Source: Bacteroides congonensis (GTDB taxonomy: Bacteria; Bacteroidota; Bacteroidia; Bacteroidales; Bacteroidaceae). Taken from it: a DNA stretch of 64,000 nucleotides. The stretch's first letter is position 1, and every line of letters starts with the position of its first letter. The stretch spans positions 186,001-250,000 of the forward strand of contig NZ_FQXY01000010.1 of NCBI RefSeq assembly GCF_900130125.1. Reading direction: 5' to 3'. The notes below the pieces were generated by a model. That model was given only the letters and a program-made list of their open reading frames with translations. It did not search any database and was not told the origin of the DNA. The translations under genes and the position numbers were made by a program. Shown piece after piece: positions 1-7,823 of this stretch.

Positions 1-20
1 ATCTATAAATTCATTTGTTC

Positions 21-2303
21 ATGAAAACACATTTTTCATTTAAACACTTGTTATTTCTTGGAAGTGCCGTGCTGTACACCCTGCAATCTTCTGCCGTAAA
101 GAATCCGGTGGACTATGTCAGCACGCTGGTAGGCACGCAATCCAAGTACGAACTGTCCACCGGAAATACGTATCCGGCTACGGCCTTGCCGTGGGGAATG
201 AACTTCTGGACACCACAAACCGGTAAGATGGGCGACGGTTGGGCATACACGTACGATGCCGACAAAATCCGAGGGTTCAAACAGACACATCAACCCAGCC
301 CATGGAACAACGATTATGGCCAGTTCGCCATCATGCCAATCACCGGCGGACTGGTATTCGACCAAGACCGGCGCGCCAGTTGGTTCTCTCACAAAGCGGA
401 AGTAGCCAAGCCTTATTATTATAAGGTATATCTGGCCGACCATGACGTGACTACCGAACTTGTCCCCACCGAACGGGCAGCCATGTTCCGCTTTACGTAT
501 CCCGAAACGAAGAATGCCTATGTCATCCTGGATGCTTTCGACAAGGGTTCTTACGTCAAAGTGATTCCCGAAGAAAACAAGATTATCGGCTATTCGACAA
601 AGAACAGCGGCGGTGTGCCCAAGAACTTCAAAAACTACTTCGTCATGCAGTTCGACAAGCCGTTTACTTTCATTTCCGCCGTTTCGGAGAACAATATCCT
701 TCCGAATGAAACGGAAGCGAAGGGGAACCACACCGGAGCGGTCATCGGATTCGCAACGAAGAAAGGAGAAATCGTCCACGCCCGTGTCGCTTCTTCTTTT
801 ATCAGCCCCGAACAGGCGGAACTGAATCTGAAGGAACTCGATAACAAGAGTTTCGACCAACTGGTTGCCAATGGCAGAGATACCTGGAACCGTGAAATGG
901 GCAAGATAGAGATAGAGGACGATAACATCGACAACCTGCGTACATTCTACTCATGCCTGTATCGTTCCATGCTTTTCCCACGCAGTTTCTACGAGATAGA
1001 CGCCAAGGGAGAAGTAATGCATTACAGCCCTTACAACGGTAAAGTGCTTCCGGGTTATATGTTTACCGATACCGGATTCTGGGATACGTTCCGCTGCCTG
1101 TTCCCTTTCCTCAACCTGATGTATCCGTCGATGAATCAGAAGATGCAGGAAGGACTTGTCAATGCTTATAAAGAAAGCGGGTTCCTGCCCGAATGGGCAA
1201 GTCCCGGACATCGTGACTCCATGGTGGGCAACAACTCGGCTTCCGTAGTAGCGGATGCTTATATCAAAGGACTGCGCGGATATGATATCGAAACGCTTTG
1301 GGAAGCACTGAAACACGGAACAAGCGCGCATCTGCGCGGCACGGCTTCCGGCCGTCTCGGTCACGAATCCTACAACCAACTGGGATATGTGCCCAATAAT
1401 ATAGGAATCGGACAAAACGTAGCCCGCACACTGGAATATGCTTATAATGACTGGACTATCTATGCATTAGGCAAGAAGTTGGGCAAGCCGGCAAGCGAAA
1501 TCGACATATTTAAGAAACGTGCGCTGAATTATAAAAATGTCTATCATCCGGAACGCAAACTGATGGTAGGCAAAGACGACAAAGGGGTATTCAACCCGAA
1601 CTTCGACGCAGTGGACTGGAGCGGCGAGTTCTGCGAAGGGAACAGTTGGCACTGGAGTTTCTGTGTATTCCACGACCCGCAGGGGCTTATCGACCTAATG
1701 GGCGGTAAAAAAGAATTCAATACCATGATGGATTCCGTATTCGTGATTCCCGGCAAACTGGGAATGGAAAGCCGCGGCATGATTCACGAAATGCGTGAAA
1801 TGCAGGTGATGAACATGGGGCAGTATGCGCACGGCAACCAGCCGATTCAGCATATGGTTTATCTTTATAACTATTCCGGCGAGCCTTGGAAAACCCAATA
1901 CTGGGTACGTGAAATCATGAATAAGTTGTACACCGCTGCGCCGGACGGTTATTGCGGTGACGAGGATAACGGCCAGACTTCCGCCTGGTATGTATTCTCC
2001 GCCTTAGGGTTCTACACCGTTTGTCCGGGAACGGACGAGTATATCGTGGGAACTCCCCTCTTCAAATCCGCCAAGCTGCATCTGGAGAACGGAAAAACAA
2101 TCACCATCAAGTCGGATAACAACCAGCCCGGTCACTGCTACATAAAGGATATGAAAGTGAACGGAAAGTCGTATTCACGCAATTATCTGACACACGACCA
2201 ATTGATGCGAGGTGCGAATATTCAATTCCAGATGAGCCCTGTACCCAACAAGCAACGGGGAACCACAGAAAAAGATGTTCCCTACTCTCTTTCATTTGAA
2301 TAA
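21..2303 (+). CDS. GH92 family alpha-mannosidase, Gln variant at the catalytic-acid position
   Basis: This is a secreted exo-acting, calcium-dependent family GH92 protein of 760 aa. The start is the ATG at 21; an in-frame TTG at 15 would add only two residues. A hydrophobic signal peptide occupies about residues 1-27. Family hallmarks are the N-terminal VSTLVGTQ and LPWGMNFW segments, the DTGFWDTFR motif, and the C-terminal GDEDNGQTSAWY motif. In the segment AHGNQPIQH the residue aligned with the general-acid Glu of GH92 alpha-mannosidases is Gln607, whereas the second GH92 of this window has Glu601 in AHGNEPSHH. In GH92 enzymes that cleave mannose-alpha-1-phosphate diesters, Gln at this site is known, because a phosphate leaving group needs no protonation. 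It heads a run of four mannan genes, directly before a phosphatase. I infer a mannosyl-phosphate mannosidase; an ordinary alpha-mannosidase is the alternative. Confidence 0.9.
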   Translation: MKTHFSFKHLLFLGSAVLYTLQSSAVKNPVDYVSTLVGTQSKYELSTGNTYPATALPWGMNFWTPQTGKMGDGWAYTYDADKIRGFKQTHQPSPWNNDYGQFAIMPITGGLVFDQDRRASWFSHKAEVAKPYYYKVYLADHDVTTELVPTERAAMFRFTYPETKNAYVILDAFDKGSYVKVIPEENKIIGYSTKNSGGVPKNFKNYFVMQFDKPFTFISAVSENNILPNETEAKGNHTGAVIGFATKKGEIVHARVASSFISPEQAELNLKELDNKSFDQLVANGRDTWNREMGKIEIEDDNIDNLRTFYSCLYRSMLFPRSFYEIDAKGEVMHYSPYNGKVLPGYMFTDTGFWDTFRCLFPFLNLMYPSMNQKMQEGLVNAYKESGFLPEWASPGHRDSMVGNNSASVVADAYIKGLRGYDIETLWEALKHGTSAHLRGTASGRLGHESYNQLGYVPNNIGIGQNVARTLEYAYNDWTIYALGKKLGKPASEIDIFKKRALNYKNVYHPERKLMVGKDDKGVFNPNFDAVDWSGEFCEGNSWHWSFCVFHDPQGLIDLMGGKKEFNTMMDSVFVIPGKLGMESRGMIHEMREMQVMNMGQYAHGNQPIQHMVYLYNYSGEPWKTQYWVREIMNKLYTAAPDGYCGDEDNGQTSAWYVFSALGFYTVCPGTDEYIVGTPLFKSAKLHLENGKTITIKSDNNQPGHCYIKDMKVNGKSYSRNYLTHDQLMRGANIQFQMSPVPNKQRGTTEKDVPYSLSFE

Positions 2304-2355
2304 AATATCGTACTTTTGAAGTCAGAGAATTATCTATCAAACAAACTATAAAAAC

Positions 2356-3306
2356 ATGAAACTTAAAAGCCTTTTATTTATTGCTATTGTTACGGTAGTC
2401 TTTTGCGGTTGTCAAAGTAACTATCAGCCTACTTCCATCACTGTTGCTTCCTACAATCTGAGAAATGCCAACGGTGGCGATTCCGTCCGTGGCAACGGTT
2501 GGGGACAACGTTACCCGGTCATTGCCCAAATGGTGCAATACCATGATTTCGATATTTTCGGCACGCAGGAGTGCTTCATCCATCAACTGAAGGACATGAA
2601 AGAGGCATTGCCAGGCTATGACTATATCGGCGTAGGCCGCGATGACGGCAAAGAGAAAGGTGAACATTCTGCTATTTTCTATCGCACGGACAAGTTTGAC
2701 GTGATAGAGAAAGGTGATTTTTGGTTGTCAGAAACGCCCGACGTGCCTAGCAAAGGTTGGGATGCCGTATTGCCGCGTATTTGCAGTTGGGGACATTTCA
2801 AGTGCAAGGACACCGGTTTCGAATTCCTTTTCTTCAACCTGCATATGGATCATATCGGCAAGAAGGCACGCGTGGAAAGTGCGTTCCTCGTACAGGACAA
2901 GATGAAAGAGCTTGGCAAAGGTAAAGACCTTCCGGCTATCTTGACGGGAGACTTCAACGTCGACCAGACTCACCAGTCTTATGACGCTTTTGTGAGCAAA
3001 GGAGTACTGTGCGACTCTTACGAGAAAGCCGGCTTCCGCTATGCCATCAACGGCACGTTCAACGACTTCGACCCGAACAGCTTTACGGAAAGCCGCATCG
3101 ACCACGTATTCGTGTCTCCGTCTTTCCATGTGAAAAGATATGGTGTGCTGACGGATACTTACCGCAGCATCGCAGGAAGCGGTGAGAAGAAGCAGGCGAA
3201 TGACTGCCCGGAAGAAATCGACATCAAGGCTTATCAGGCACGCACGCCTTCCGACCATTTCCCTGTCAAGGTGGAACTGGAGTTTGACGAGCGGCAGCAG
3301 AAGTAA
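2356..3306 (+). CDS. Endonuclease/exonuclease/phosphatase-family lipoprotein (probable sugar phosphatase)
   Basis: This 316-aa protein has a lipoprotein signal ending in FCGC (Cys19), so it is probably exported and membrane-anchored. The EEP fold is clear from motifs in order: GTQECF with the metal-binding Glu, NLHMDH, TGDFN with catalytic Asp/Asn, SRIDHVFVS, and the terminal PSDHFPV His. EEP enzymes cleave phosphate esters on diverse substrates using Mg2+. It lies 52 bp after the GH92 and before GH76 and GH125, so a nucleic-acid substrate is unlikely. I infer removal of phosphate from 6-phosphomannosyl residues exposed by the upstream Gln-variant GH92. A TACTTTTG box at 2311-2318 could give a weak internal promoter, but no -33 element is at the right distance. 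Confidence 0.88.
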   Translation: MKLKSLLFIAIVTVVFCGCQSNYQPTSITVASYNLRNANGGDSVRGNGWGQRYPVIAQMVQYHDFDIFGTQECFIHQLKDMKEALPGYDYIGVGRDDGKEKGEHSAIFYRTDKFDVIEKGDFWLSETPDVPSKGWDAVLPRICSWGHFKCKDTGFEFLFFNLHMDHIGKKARVESAFLVQDKMKELGKGKDLPAILTGDFNVDQTHQSYDAFVSKGVLCDSYEKAGFRYAINGTFNDFDPNSFTESRIDHVFVSPSFHVKRYGVLTDTYRSIAGSGEKKQANDCPEEIDIKAYQARTPSDHFPVKVELEFDERQQK

Positions 3307-3396
3307 TTTTTGTCAGCCGCGTGGCGTCTATCCGCCATTCGGCTGATGCTTTTCACCAATAACCTGAAAGTTTCAACTCCCAACTCCGATACTCCT

Positions 3397-4557
3397 ATGA
3401 GAAATATATGTTTTGCAGCCTGTATGCTATTTTGCCTTACTTCCGCAGTAGGAAAGACTTCGGGAAATACCCGTTATCTTTCTATTGCCGACTCGATTCT
3501 GTACAATGTGCTGAATCTGTATCAGACGAATGACGGACTACTGACAGAAACATATCCTGTCAATCCCGACCAGAAAATCACTTATCTGGCAGGTGGTACG
3601 CAACAGAACGGAACGCTGAAAGCGTCTTTTCTATGGCCGTATTCGGGGATGATGTCGGGTTGTGTGGCGTTATACAAGGCTACCGGAAACAAGAAGTACA
3701 AGAAGATACTCGACAAGAAGATTCTTCCGGGAATGGAGCAGTATTGGGACGAAAGCCGACTGCCCGCCTGTTACCAGTCGTATCCGGTGAAGTACGGGCA
3801 GCACGGACGTTATTACGACGATAACATCTGGATTGCGCTGGATTATTGCGACTATTACCAACTGACGCGCAAGCCCGCATCTTTGGAAAAGGCGATTGCA
3901 CTGTATCAATATATTTACAGTGGATGGAGCGACGAAATGGGCGGCGGTATCTTTTGGTGCGAACAGCAGAAGGAAGCGAAGCATACTTGTTCCAATGCGC
4001 CATCGACTGTACTCGGTGTCAAGTTGTACCGTCTGACAAAAGACGCCAAGTATCTGGAAAAAGCAAAAGAGACTTATGCCTGGACGAAAAAGCACCTGTG
4101 CGACCCTACCGACCATCTTTACTGGGATAATGTCAACCTGAAAGGGAAAGTTTCCAAAGAGAAATACGCCTACAACAGTGGACAAATGATTCAGGCAGGT
4201 GTGTTGCTCTACGAGGAGACGGGAGACGAACAGTACTTGCGCGACGCGCAGCAGACAGCCGCAGGAACGGATGCTTTTTTCCGTACAAAAGCCGATATGA
4301 AAGACCCGACTGCCAAAGTGCATAAAGACATGGCGTGGTTTAACGTGATTTTATTCAGGGGACTGAAAGCCCTGTATAAGGTTGACAAAAATCCGGTATA
4401 TGTCGATGCTATGGTAGGAAATGCGCTTCACGCCTGGGAGAACTATCGGGACGAGAACGGACTATTAGGCAGGGATTGGTCGGGACACAACAAGGAGCAG
4501 TATAAATGGCTGCTCGACAATGCTTGTCTTATCGAATTCTTTGCAGAAATTAATTAA
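3397..4557 (+). CDS. GH76 family endo-alpha-1,6-mannanase
   Basis: Family GH76 enzymes cut the alpha-1,6-mannan backbone of yeast mannan internally. The protein is 386 aa from the ATG at 3397; the reading frame is open further upstream, but only this start gives an immediate signal peptide ([19 protein letters not shown]). The (alpha/alpha)6 fold hallmark, consecutive Asp141-Asp142 in [12 protein letters not shown], carries the expected catalytic nucleophile and acid/base. The first residue after the signal is not a lipobox Cys, so it is probably periplasmic, where it would shorten imported oligomannosides before the adjacent GH125 acts. It sits 90 bp after the phosphatase and 16 bp before GH125 in one operon. 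Family assignment is firm; location is inferred. Confidence 0.93.
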   Translation: MRNICFAACMLFCLTSAVGKTSGNTRYLSIADSILYNVLNLYQTNDGLLTETYPVNPDQKITYLAGGTQQNGTLKASFLWPYSGMMSGCVALYKATGNKKYKKILDKKILPGMEQYWDESRLPACYQSYPVKYGQHGRYYDDNIWIALDYCDYYQLTRKPASLEKAIALYQYIYSGWSDEMGGGIFWCEQQKEAKHTCSNAPSTVLGVKLYRLTKDAKYLEKAKETYAWTKKHLCDPTDHLYWDNVNLKGKVSKEKYAYNSGQMIQAGVLLYEETGDEQYLRDAQQTAAGTDAFFRTKADMKDPTAKVHKDMAWFNVILFRGLKALYKVDKNPVYVDAMVGNALHAWENYRDENGLLGRDWSGHNKEQYKWLLDNACLIEFFAEIN

Positions 4558-4573
4558 CTAAAAAACTATTACC

Positions 4574-6022
4574 ATGAATATAACTAAAGCTTTTTGCTTA
4601 TCCATGGCACTCTTTGGTGCTGCCAACATACAAGCTATGGGAAACAATGATTTTGGTATCATCCGACAAGATAATATCAAAATCAACAATTATCAGACGA
4701 ACCGTCCGGAAGCATCGAAACGCCTGTTTGTCTCGCAAGCTGTGGAACAACAGATTGCGCACATCAAGCAACTGCTGACGAATGCCCGCCTGGCATGGAT
4801 GTTCGAAAACTGTTTTCCGAATACGTTGGATACCACTGTTCATTTTGACGGAAAAGATGATACGTTTGTTTATACAGGCGACATCCACGCCATGTGGCTG
4901 CGCGATTCAGGCGCACAAGTATGGCCTTACGTCCAACTCGCCAACAAAGACGCGGAACTGAAAAAGATGCTGGCCGGTGTTATCAAACGTCAGTTCAAGT
5001 GTATCAATATCGACCCGTATGCCAATGCTTTCAACATGAATTCCGAAGGGGGCGAATGGATGAGCGACCTTACGGACATGAAGCCCGAACTGCATGAGCG
5101 GAAATGGGAAATCGACTCGCTCTGTTATCCGATCCGTCTAGCTTATCATTACTGGAAAACGGCGGGAGATACCAGTGTATTCTCCGATGAATGGCTCGCA
5201 GCCATCGCCAACGTCCTGAAAACGTTTAAGGAACAGCAACGAAAAGAAGACCCGAAAGGCTCTTACCGTTTCCAACGCAAGACGGAACGTGCGCTCGACA
5301 CGATGACTAACGACGGTTGGGGTAATCCTGTAAAGCCTGTCGGACTGATTGCTTCCGCTTTCCGTCCTTCCGACGATGCAACTACTTTCCAGTTCCTCGT
5401 TCCGTCCAACTTCTTCGCTGTCACTTCCCTTCGCAAAGCGGCCGAAATCCTGAATACGGTCAACAAGAAACCGGACTTGGCCAAGCAATGCACCGGACTT
5501 GCGGACGAAGTGGAAAAAGCCTTGAAAAAGTATGCTGTTTACAATCACCCGAAGTATGGTAAAATCTATGCTTTCGAAGTGGATGGTTTCGGCAACCAAC
5601 TGTTAATGGATGATGCCAATGTACCGAGCCTTATCGCTCTGCCTTATCTGGGAGATGTGAAAGTGAACGACCCGATTTATCAGAATACCCGCAAATTTGT
5701 ATGGAGTGAGGATAATCCTTACTTCTTCAAAGGTACTGCCGGAGAGGGTATCGGCGGCCCGCATATCGGATATGACATGATTTGGCCCATGAGCATTATG
5801 ATGAAAGCATTCACCAGTCAAAACGACGCGGAAATCAAGACTTGCATCAAAATGCTGATGGATACGGATGCCGGAACAGGCTTCATGCACGAATCTTTCC
5901 ATAAGAACGACCCGAAAAACTTCACCCGTTCCTGGTTTGCCTGGCAAAATACGCTGTTCGGAGAGTTAATCCTGAAACTTGTCAATGAAGGAAAGGTGGA
6001 CTTGCTGAACAGTATCCAGTAG
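4574..6022 (+). CDS. GH125 family exo-alpha-1,6-mannosidase
   Basis: The 482-aa product has an N-terminal signal peptide (about residues 1-21) and the DUF1237/GH125 signature YTGDIHAMWLRDSG around residue 103, plus the aromatic GGPHIGYDMIWPMS segment and the C-terminal RSWFAWQNTLFGELI block. GH125 enzymes are inverting exo-alpha-1,6-mannosidases that remove terminal mannose from alpha-1,6-linked chains. In this operon it would finish the backbone oligosaccharides released by GH76. It starts 16 bp after the GH76 stop, and a 511-bp repeat-bearing intergenic region follows. All expected conserved blocks are present and there is no truncation. Confidence 0.94.
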   Translation: MNITKAFCLSMALFGAANIQAMGNNDFGIIRQDNIKINNYQTNRPEASKRLFVSQAVEQQIAHIKQLLTNARLAWMFENCFPNTLDTTVHFDGKDDTFVYTGDIHAMWLRDSGAQVWPYVQLANKDAELKKMLAGVIKRQFKCINIDPYANAFNMNSEGGEWMSDLTDMKPELHERKWEIDSLCYPIRLAYHYWKTAGDTSVFSDEWLAAIANVLKTFKEQQRKEDPKGSYRFQRKTERALDTMTNDGWGNPVKPVGLIASAFRPSDDATTFQFLVPSNFFAVTSLRKAAEILNTVNKKPDLAKQCTGLADEVEKALKKYAVYNHPKYGKIYAFEVDGFGNQLLMDDANVPSLIALPYLGDVKVNDPIYQNTRKFVWSEDNPYFFKGTAGEGIGGPHIGYDMIWPMSIMMKAFTSQNDAEIKTCIKMLMDTDAGTGFMHESFHKNDPKNFTRSWFAWQNTLFGELILKLVNEGKVDLLNSIQ

Positions 6023-6074
6023 TTCTTACCCCGCTCTTGCCTATAAGATAATTGCTTCATATGGCGATACCAAT

Positions 6075-6266
6075 GGTTTCATGCCTTGAAACTTTTGGTT
6101 TCACCGTATGGAACAGATAGTTTCACGCCTTCGAAACAAGAGTTTCAAGCGTATGAAACTAAAGTTTCAAGCTGATGAAACTATAGTTTCTCACCGATGA
6201 AACCAAAGTTTCTCACCGTTGAAACTAAAGTTTCGCTTTGCCGGCACCATCGGTTTCAAGCTACGG
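6075..6266 (+). repeat. 22-bp degenerate tandem repeat array
   Basis: Nine head-to-tail units of about 22 bp start at 6075, 6097, 6119, 6142, 6164, 6186, 6208, 6230 and 6252 (the third is 23 bp, the last partial). Each begins GTTTC and most contain GAAAC about 8 bp later, so neighbouring units build GAAACTAAAGTTTC-type palindromes. The array fills the gap after GH125. It has no conserved long repeats with unique spacers, so it is not CRISPR. Its function is unknown; it could be a transcript-end structure or a protein-binding array. Reading frames across it are by-products of the repeat. Confidence 0.85.
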
Positions 6267-6340
6267 CCACTATCTTGGCATGGTATGAAGAAAAATTTCT
6301 CTCATAGCGGGGAAACAAGCAACTCTCTATTTCCGGAATA

Positions 6341-6446
6341 TGTGACAGCAAAAGCCGTTATCACACTGCCGTCACCCTGTTGTCACACCATGCTGTCACA
6401 CTATAATTAGCAATCGTTCAATCATTTATATCCAATTATGTGACAG
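6341..6446. repeat. Cluster of TGTGACAG / CTGTCACA motifs
   Basis: The intergenic stretch between the 22-bp array and GH130 carries TGTGACAG at 6341-6348 and 6439-6446, and the opposite orientation as TGTCACAC (6381-6388) and CTGTCACA (6393-6400), with further TCACACTG and CGTCACCC variants between them. The motif could be a regulator site controlling GH130 or a degenerate repeat. The rest of 6267-6533 shows no gene and no clear TAnnTTTG promoter box. Confidence 0.5.
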
Positions 6447-6533
6447 ATGACAGCATATTTCTTTTTTTCAATTTATATGTAGAAGGGGAATATTACTCCT
6501 GAAGCAATCAACTATTAATGTAATACAGACTAT

Positions 6534-7697
6534 ATGAAATCAACTTTATTGTTTCTATTTGCTACGTCAATAATGACTTGTGCAGCCTATGGGCAATCTT
6601 CCAATCAATCTTCCAATCCCAGAGAGAACAAATTACCCGATTGGGCTTTCGGCGGTTTCGAACGTCCGAAGAATGTAAATCCGGTAATATCTCCTATAGA
6701 AAACACCAAGTTTTATTGTCCCTTAGCCAAAGATTCTATTACATGGGAATCGAATGACACCTTTAATCCGGCTGCTACACTCTACAAAGGGGATATTGTC
6801 GTATTATATCGTGCGGAAGATAAATCGGGCGTTGGCATCGGTCACCGTACTTCCCGTCTAGGCTACGCAACTTCTACCGATGGAATGCATTTCCAACGGG
6901 AAAAAACTCCTGTGTTCTATCCTGCTAATGATTCACAAAAAGAGTTGGAATGGCCGGGTGGCTGCGAAGATCCGCGCGTTACCGTAACAGAAGACGGATT
7001 GTATGTAATGATGTACACCCAGTGGAACCGTCACGTCCCTCGTCTGGCCGTAGCCACTTCCCGCAACCTGAAAGACTGGACAAAGCATGGCCCTGCCTTT
7101 GCCAAAGCATTTGACGGGAAGTTCTTCAACCTGGGTTGCAAATCCGGCTCTATCCTGACGGAAGTTGTCAAAGGGAAGCAGATTATCAAGAAAATCAACG
7201 GGAAATACTTTATGTATTGGGGTGAAGAACATGTATTCGCCGCCACTTCCGACGATTTAATCAACTGGACACCTGTTGTCAACATCGACGGCTCTCTGAA
7301 GAAATTATTCTCACCCCGCGACGGATATTTCGACAGCCATCTTACCGAATGCGGGCCGCCCGCTATCTACACCCCGAAAGGTATCGTCCTTCTCTACAAT
7401 GGCAAGAACCATTCGGGAAGAGGAGACAAACGCTACACCGCCAATGTCTACGCCGCCGGACAAGCTCTCTTTGATGCCAACGAACCTACGCGTTTCATCA
7501 CCCGTCTTGACGAACCGTTCTTCCGTCCGATGGACAGCTTTGAGAAAAGCGGGCAATATGTAGACGGCACGGTCTTTATCGAAGGAATGGTTTACTTCAA
7601 AAACAAATGGTATTTATATTATGGTTGTGCGGATTCCAAAGTAGGCGTAGCCGTTTATGACCCAAAACGTCCTGCGGCGGCCGACCCGTTGCCATAA
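6534..7697 (+). CDS. GH130 family beta-1,2-mannosidase (secreted type)
   Basis: This 387-aa five-bladed beta-propeller protein belongs to GH130, which contains mannoside phosphorylases and beta-1,2-mannosidases. An N-terminal signal peptide (about residues 1-20, ending in AAYGQ) marks it as exported, which fits a hydrolase better than a cytosolic phosphorylase. The conserved GGCEDPR motif places the expected catalytic Asp at about residue 146. Related signal-peptide-bearing GH130 enzymes of Bacteroides mannan loci (BT3780 type) remove beta-1,2-mannose caps of Candida mannan. It follows the GH76/GH125 pair after a 511-bp gap, so it may be separately transcribed. It converges on the second GH92 across a shared hairpin. 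A phosphorylase activity is less likely but not excluded by sequence alone. Confidence 0.87.
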   Translation: MKSTLLFLFATSIMTCAAYGQSSNQSSNPRENKLPDWAFGGFERPKNVNPVISPIENTKFYCPLAKDSITWESNDTFNPAATLYKGDIVVLYRAEDKSGVGIGHRTSRLGYATSTDGMHFQREKTPVFYPANDSQKELEWPGGCEDPRVTVTEDGLYVMMYTQWNRHVPRLAVATSRNLKDWTKHGPAFAKAFDGKFFNLGCKSGSILTEVVKGKQIIKKINGKYFMYWGEEHVFAATSDDLINWTPVVNIDGSLKKLFSPRDGYFDSHLTECGPPAIYTPKGIVLLYNGKNHSGRGDKRYTANVYAAGQALFDANEPTRFITRLDEPFFRPMDSFEKSGQYVDGTVFIEGMVYFKNKWYLYYGCADSKVGVAVYDPKRPAAADPLP

Positions 7698-7720
7698 GCC
7701 AGGAACCAGTCAATCACAAT

Positions 7721-7767
7721 TCAGCCCTCTTCTATAAAATCTGATTGGTTTTACGGAAGAGGGCTGA
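7721..7767. terminator. Bidirectional hairpin terminator between GH130 and GH92
   Basis: A perfect 12-bp inverted repeat, TCAGCCCTCTTC at 7721-7732 and GAAGAGGGCTGA at 7756-7767, lies between two convergent genes with AT-rich flanks. It can serve both strands. Confidence 0.75.
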
Positions 7768-7823
7768 AATTTACGTTCAAACAACTATCTGAATCTTACT
7801 ACCTATTGAAAACAATCTTCTTC

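Noticed and set aside
51..860. 269-codon minus-strand frame within the first GH92
   Set aside because: It is an antisense frame of a conserved enzyme with codon bias following the GH92 frame.
6075..6266. Possible CRISPR array
   Set aside because: Units are 22 bp, degenerate and contiguous, with no unique spacers between identical repeats, and no cas genes are in the window.
6219..6410. Small plus-strand open frame between GH125 and GH130
   Set aside because: It begins inside the 22-bp repeat array and crosses the TGTGACAG cluster; the translation has no recognisable domain and no promoter.
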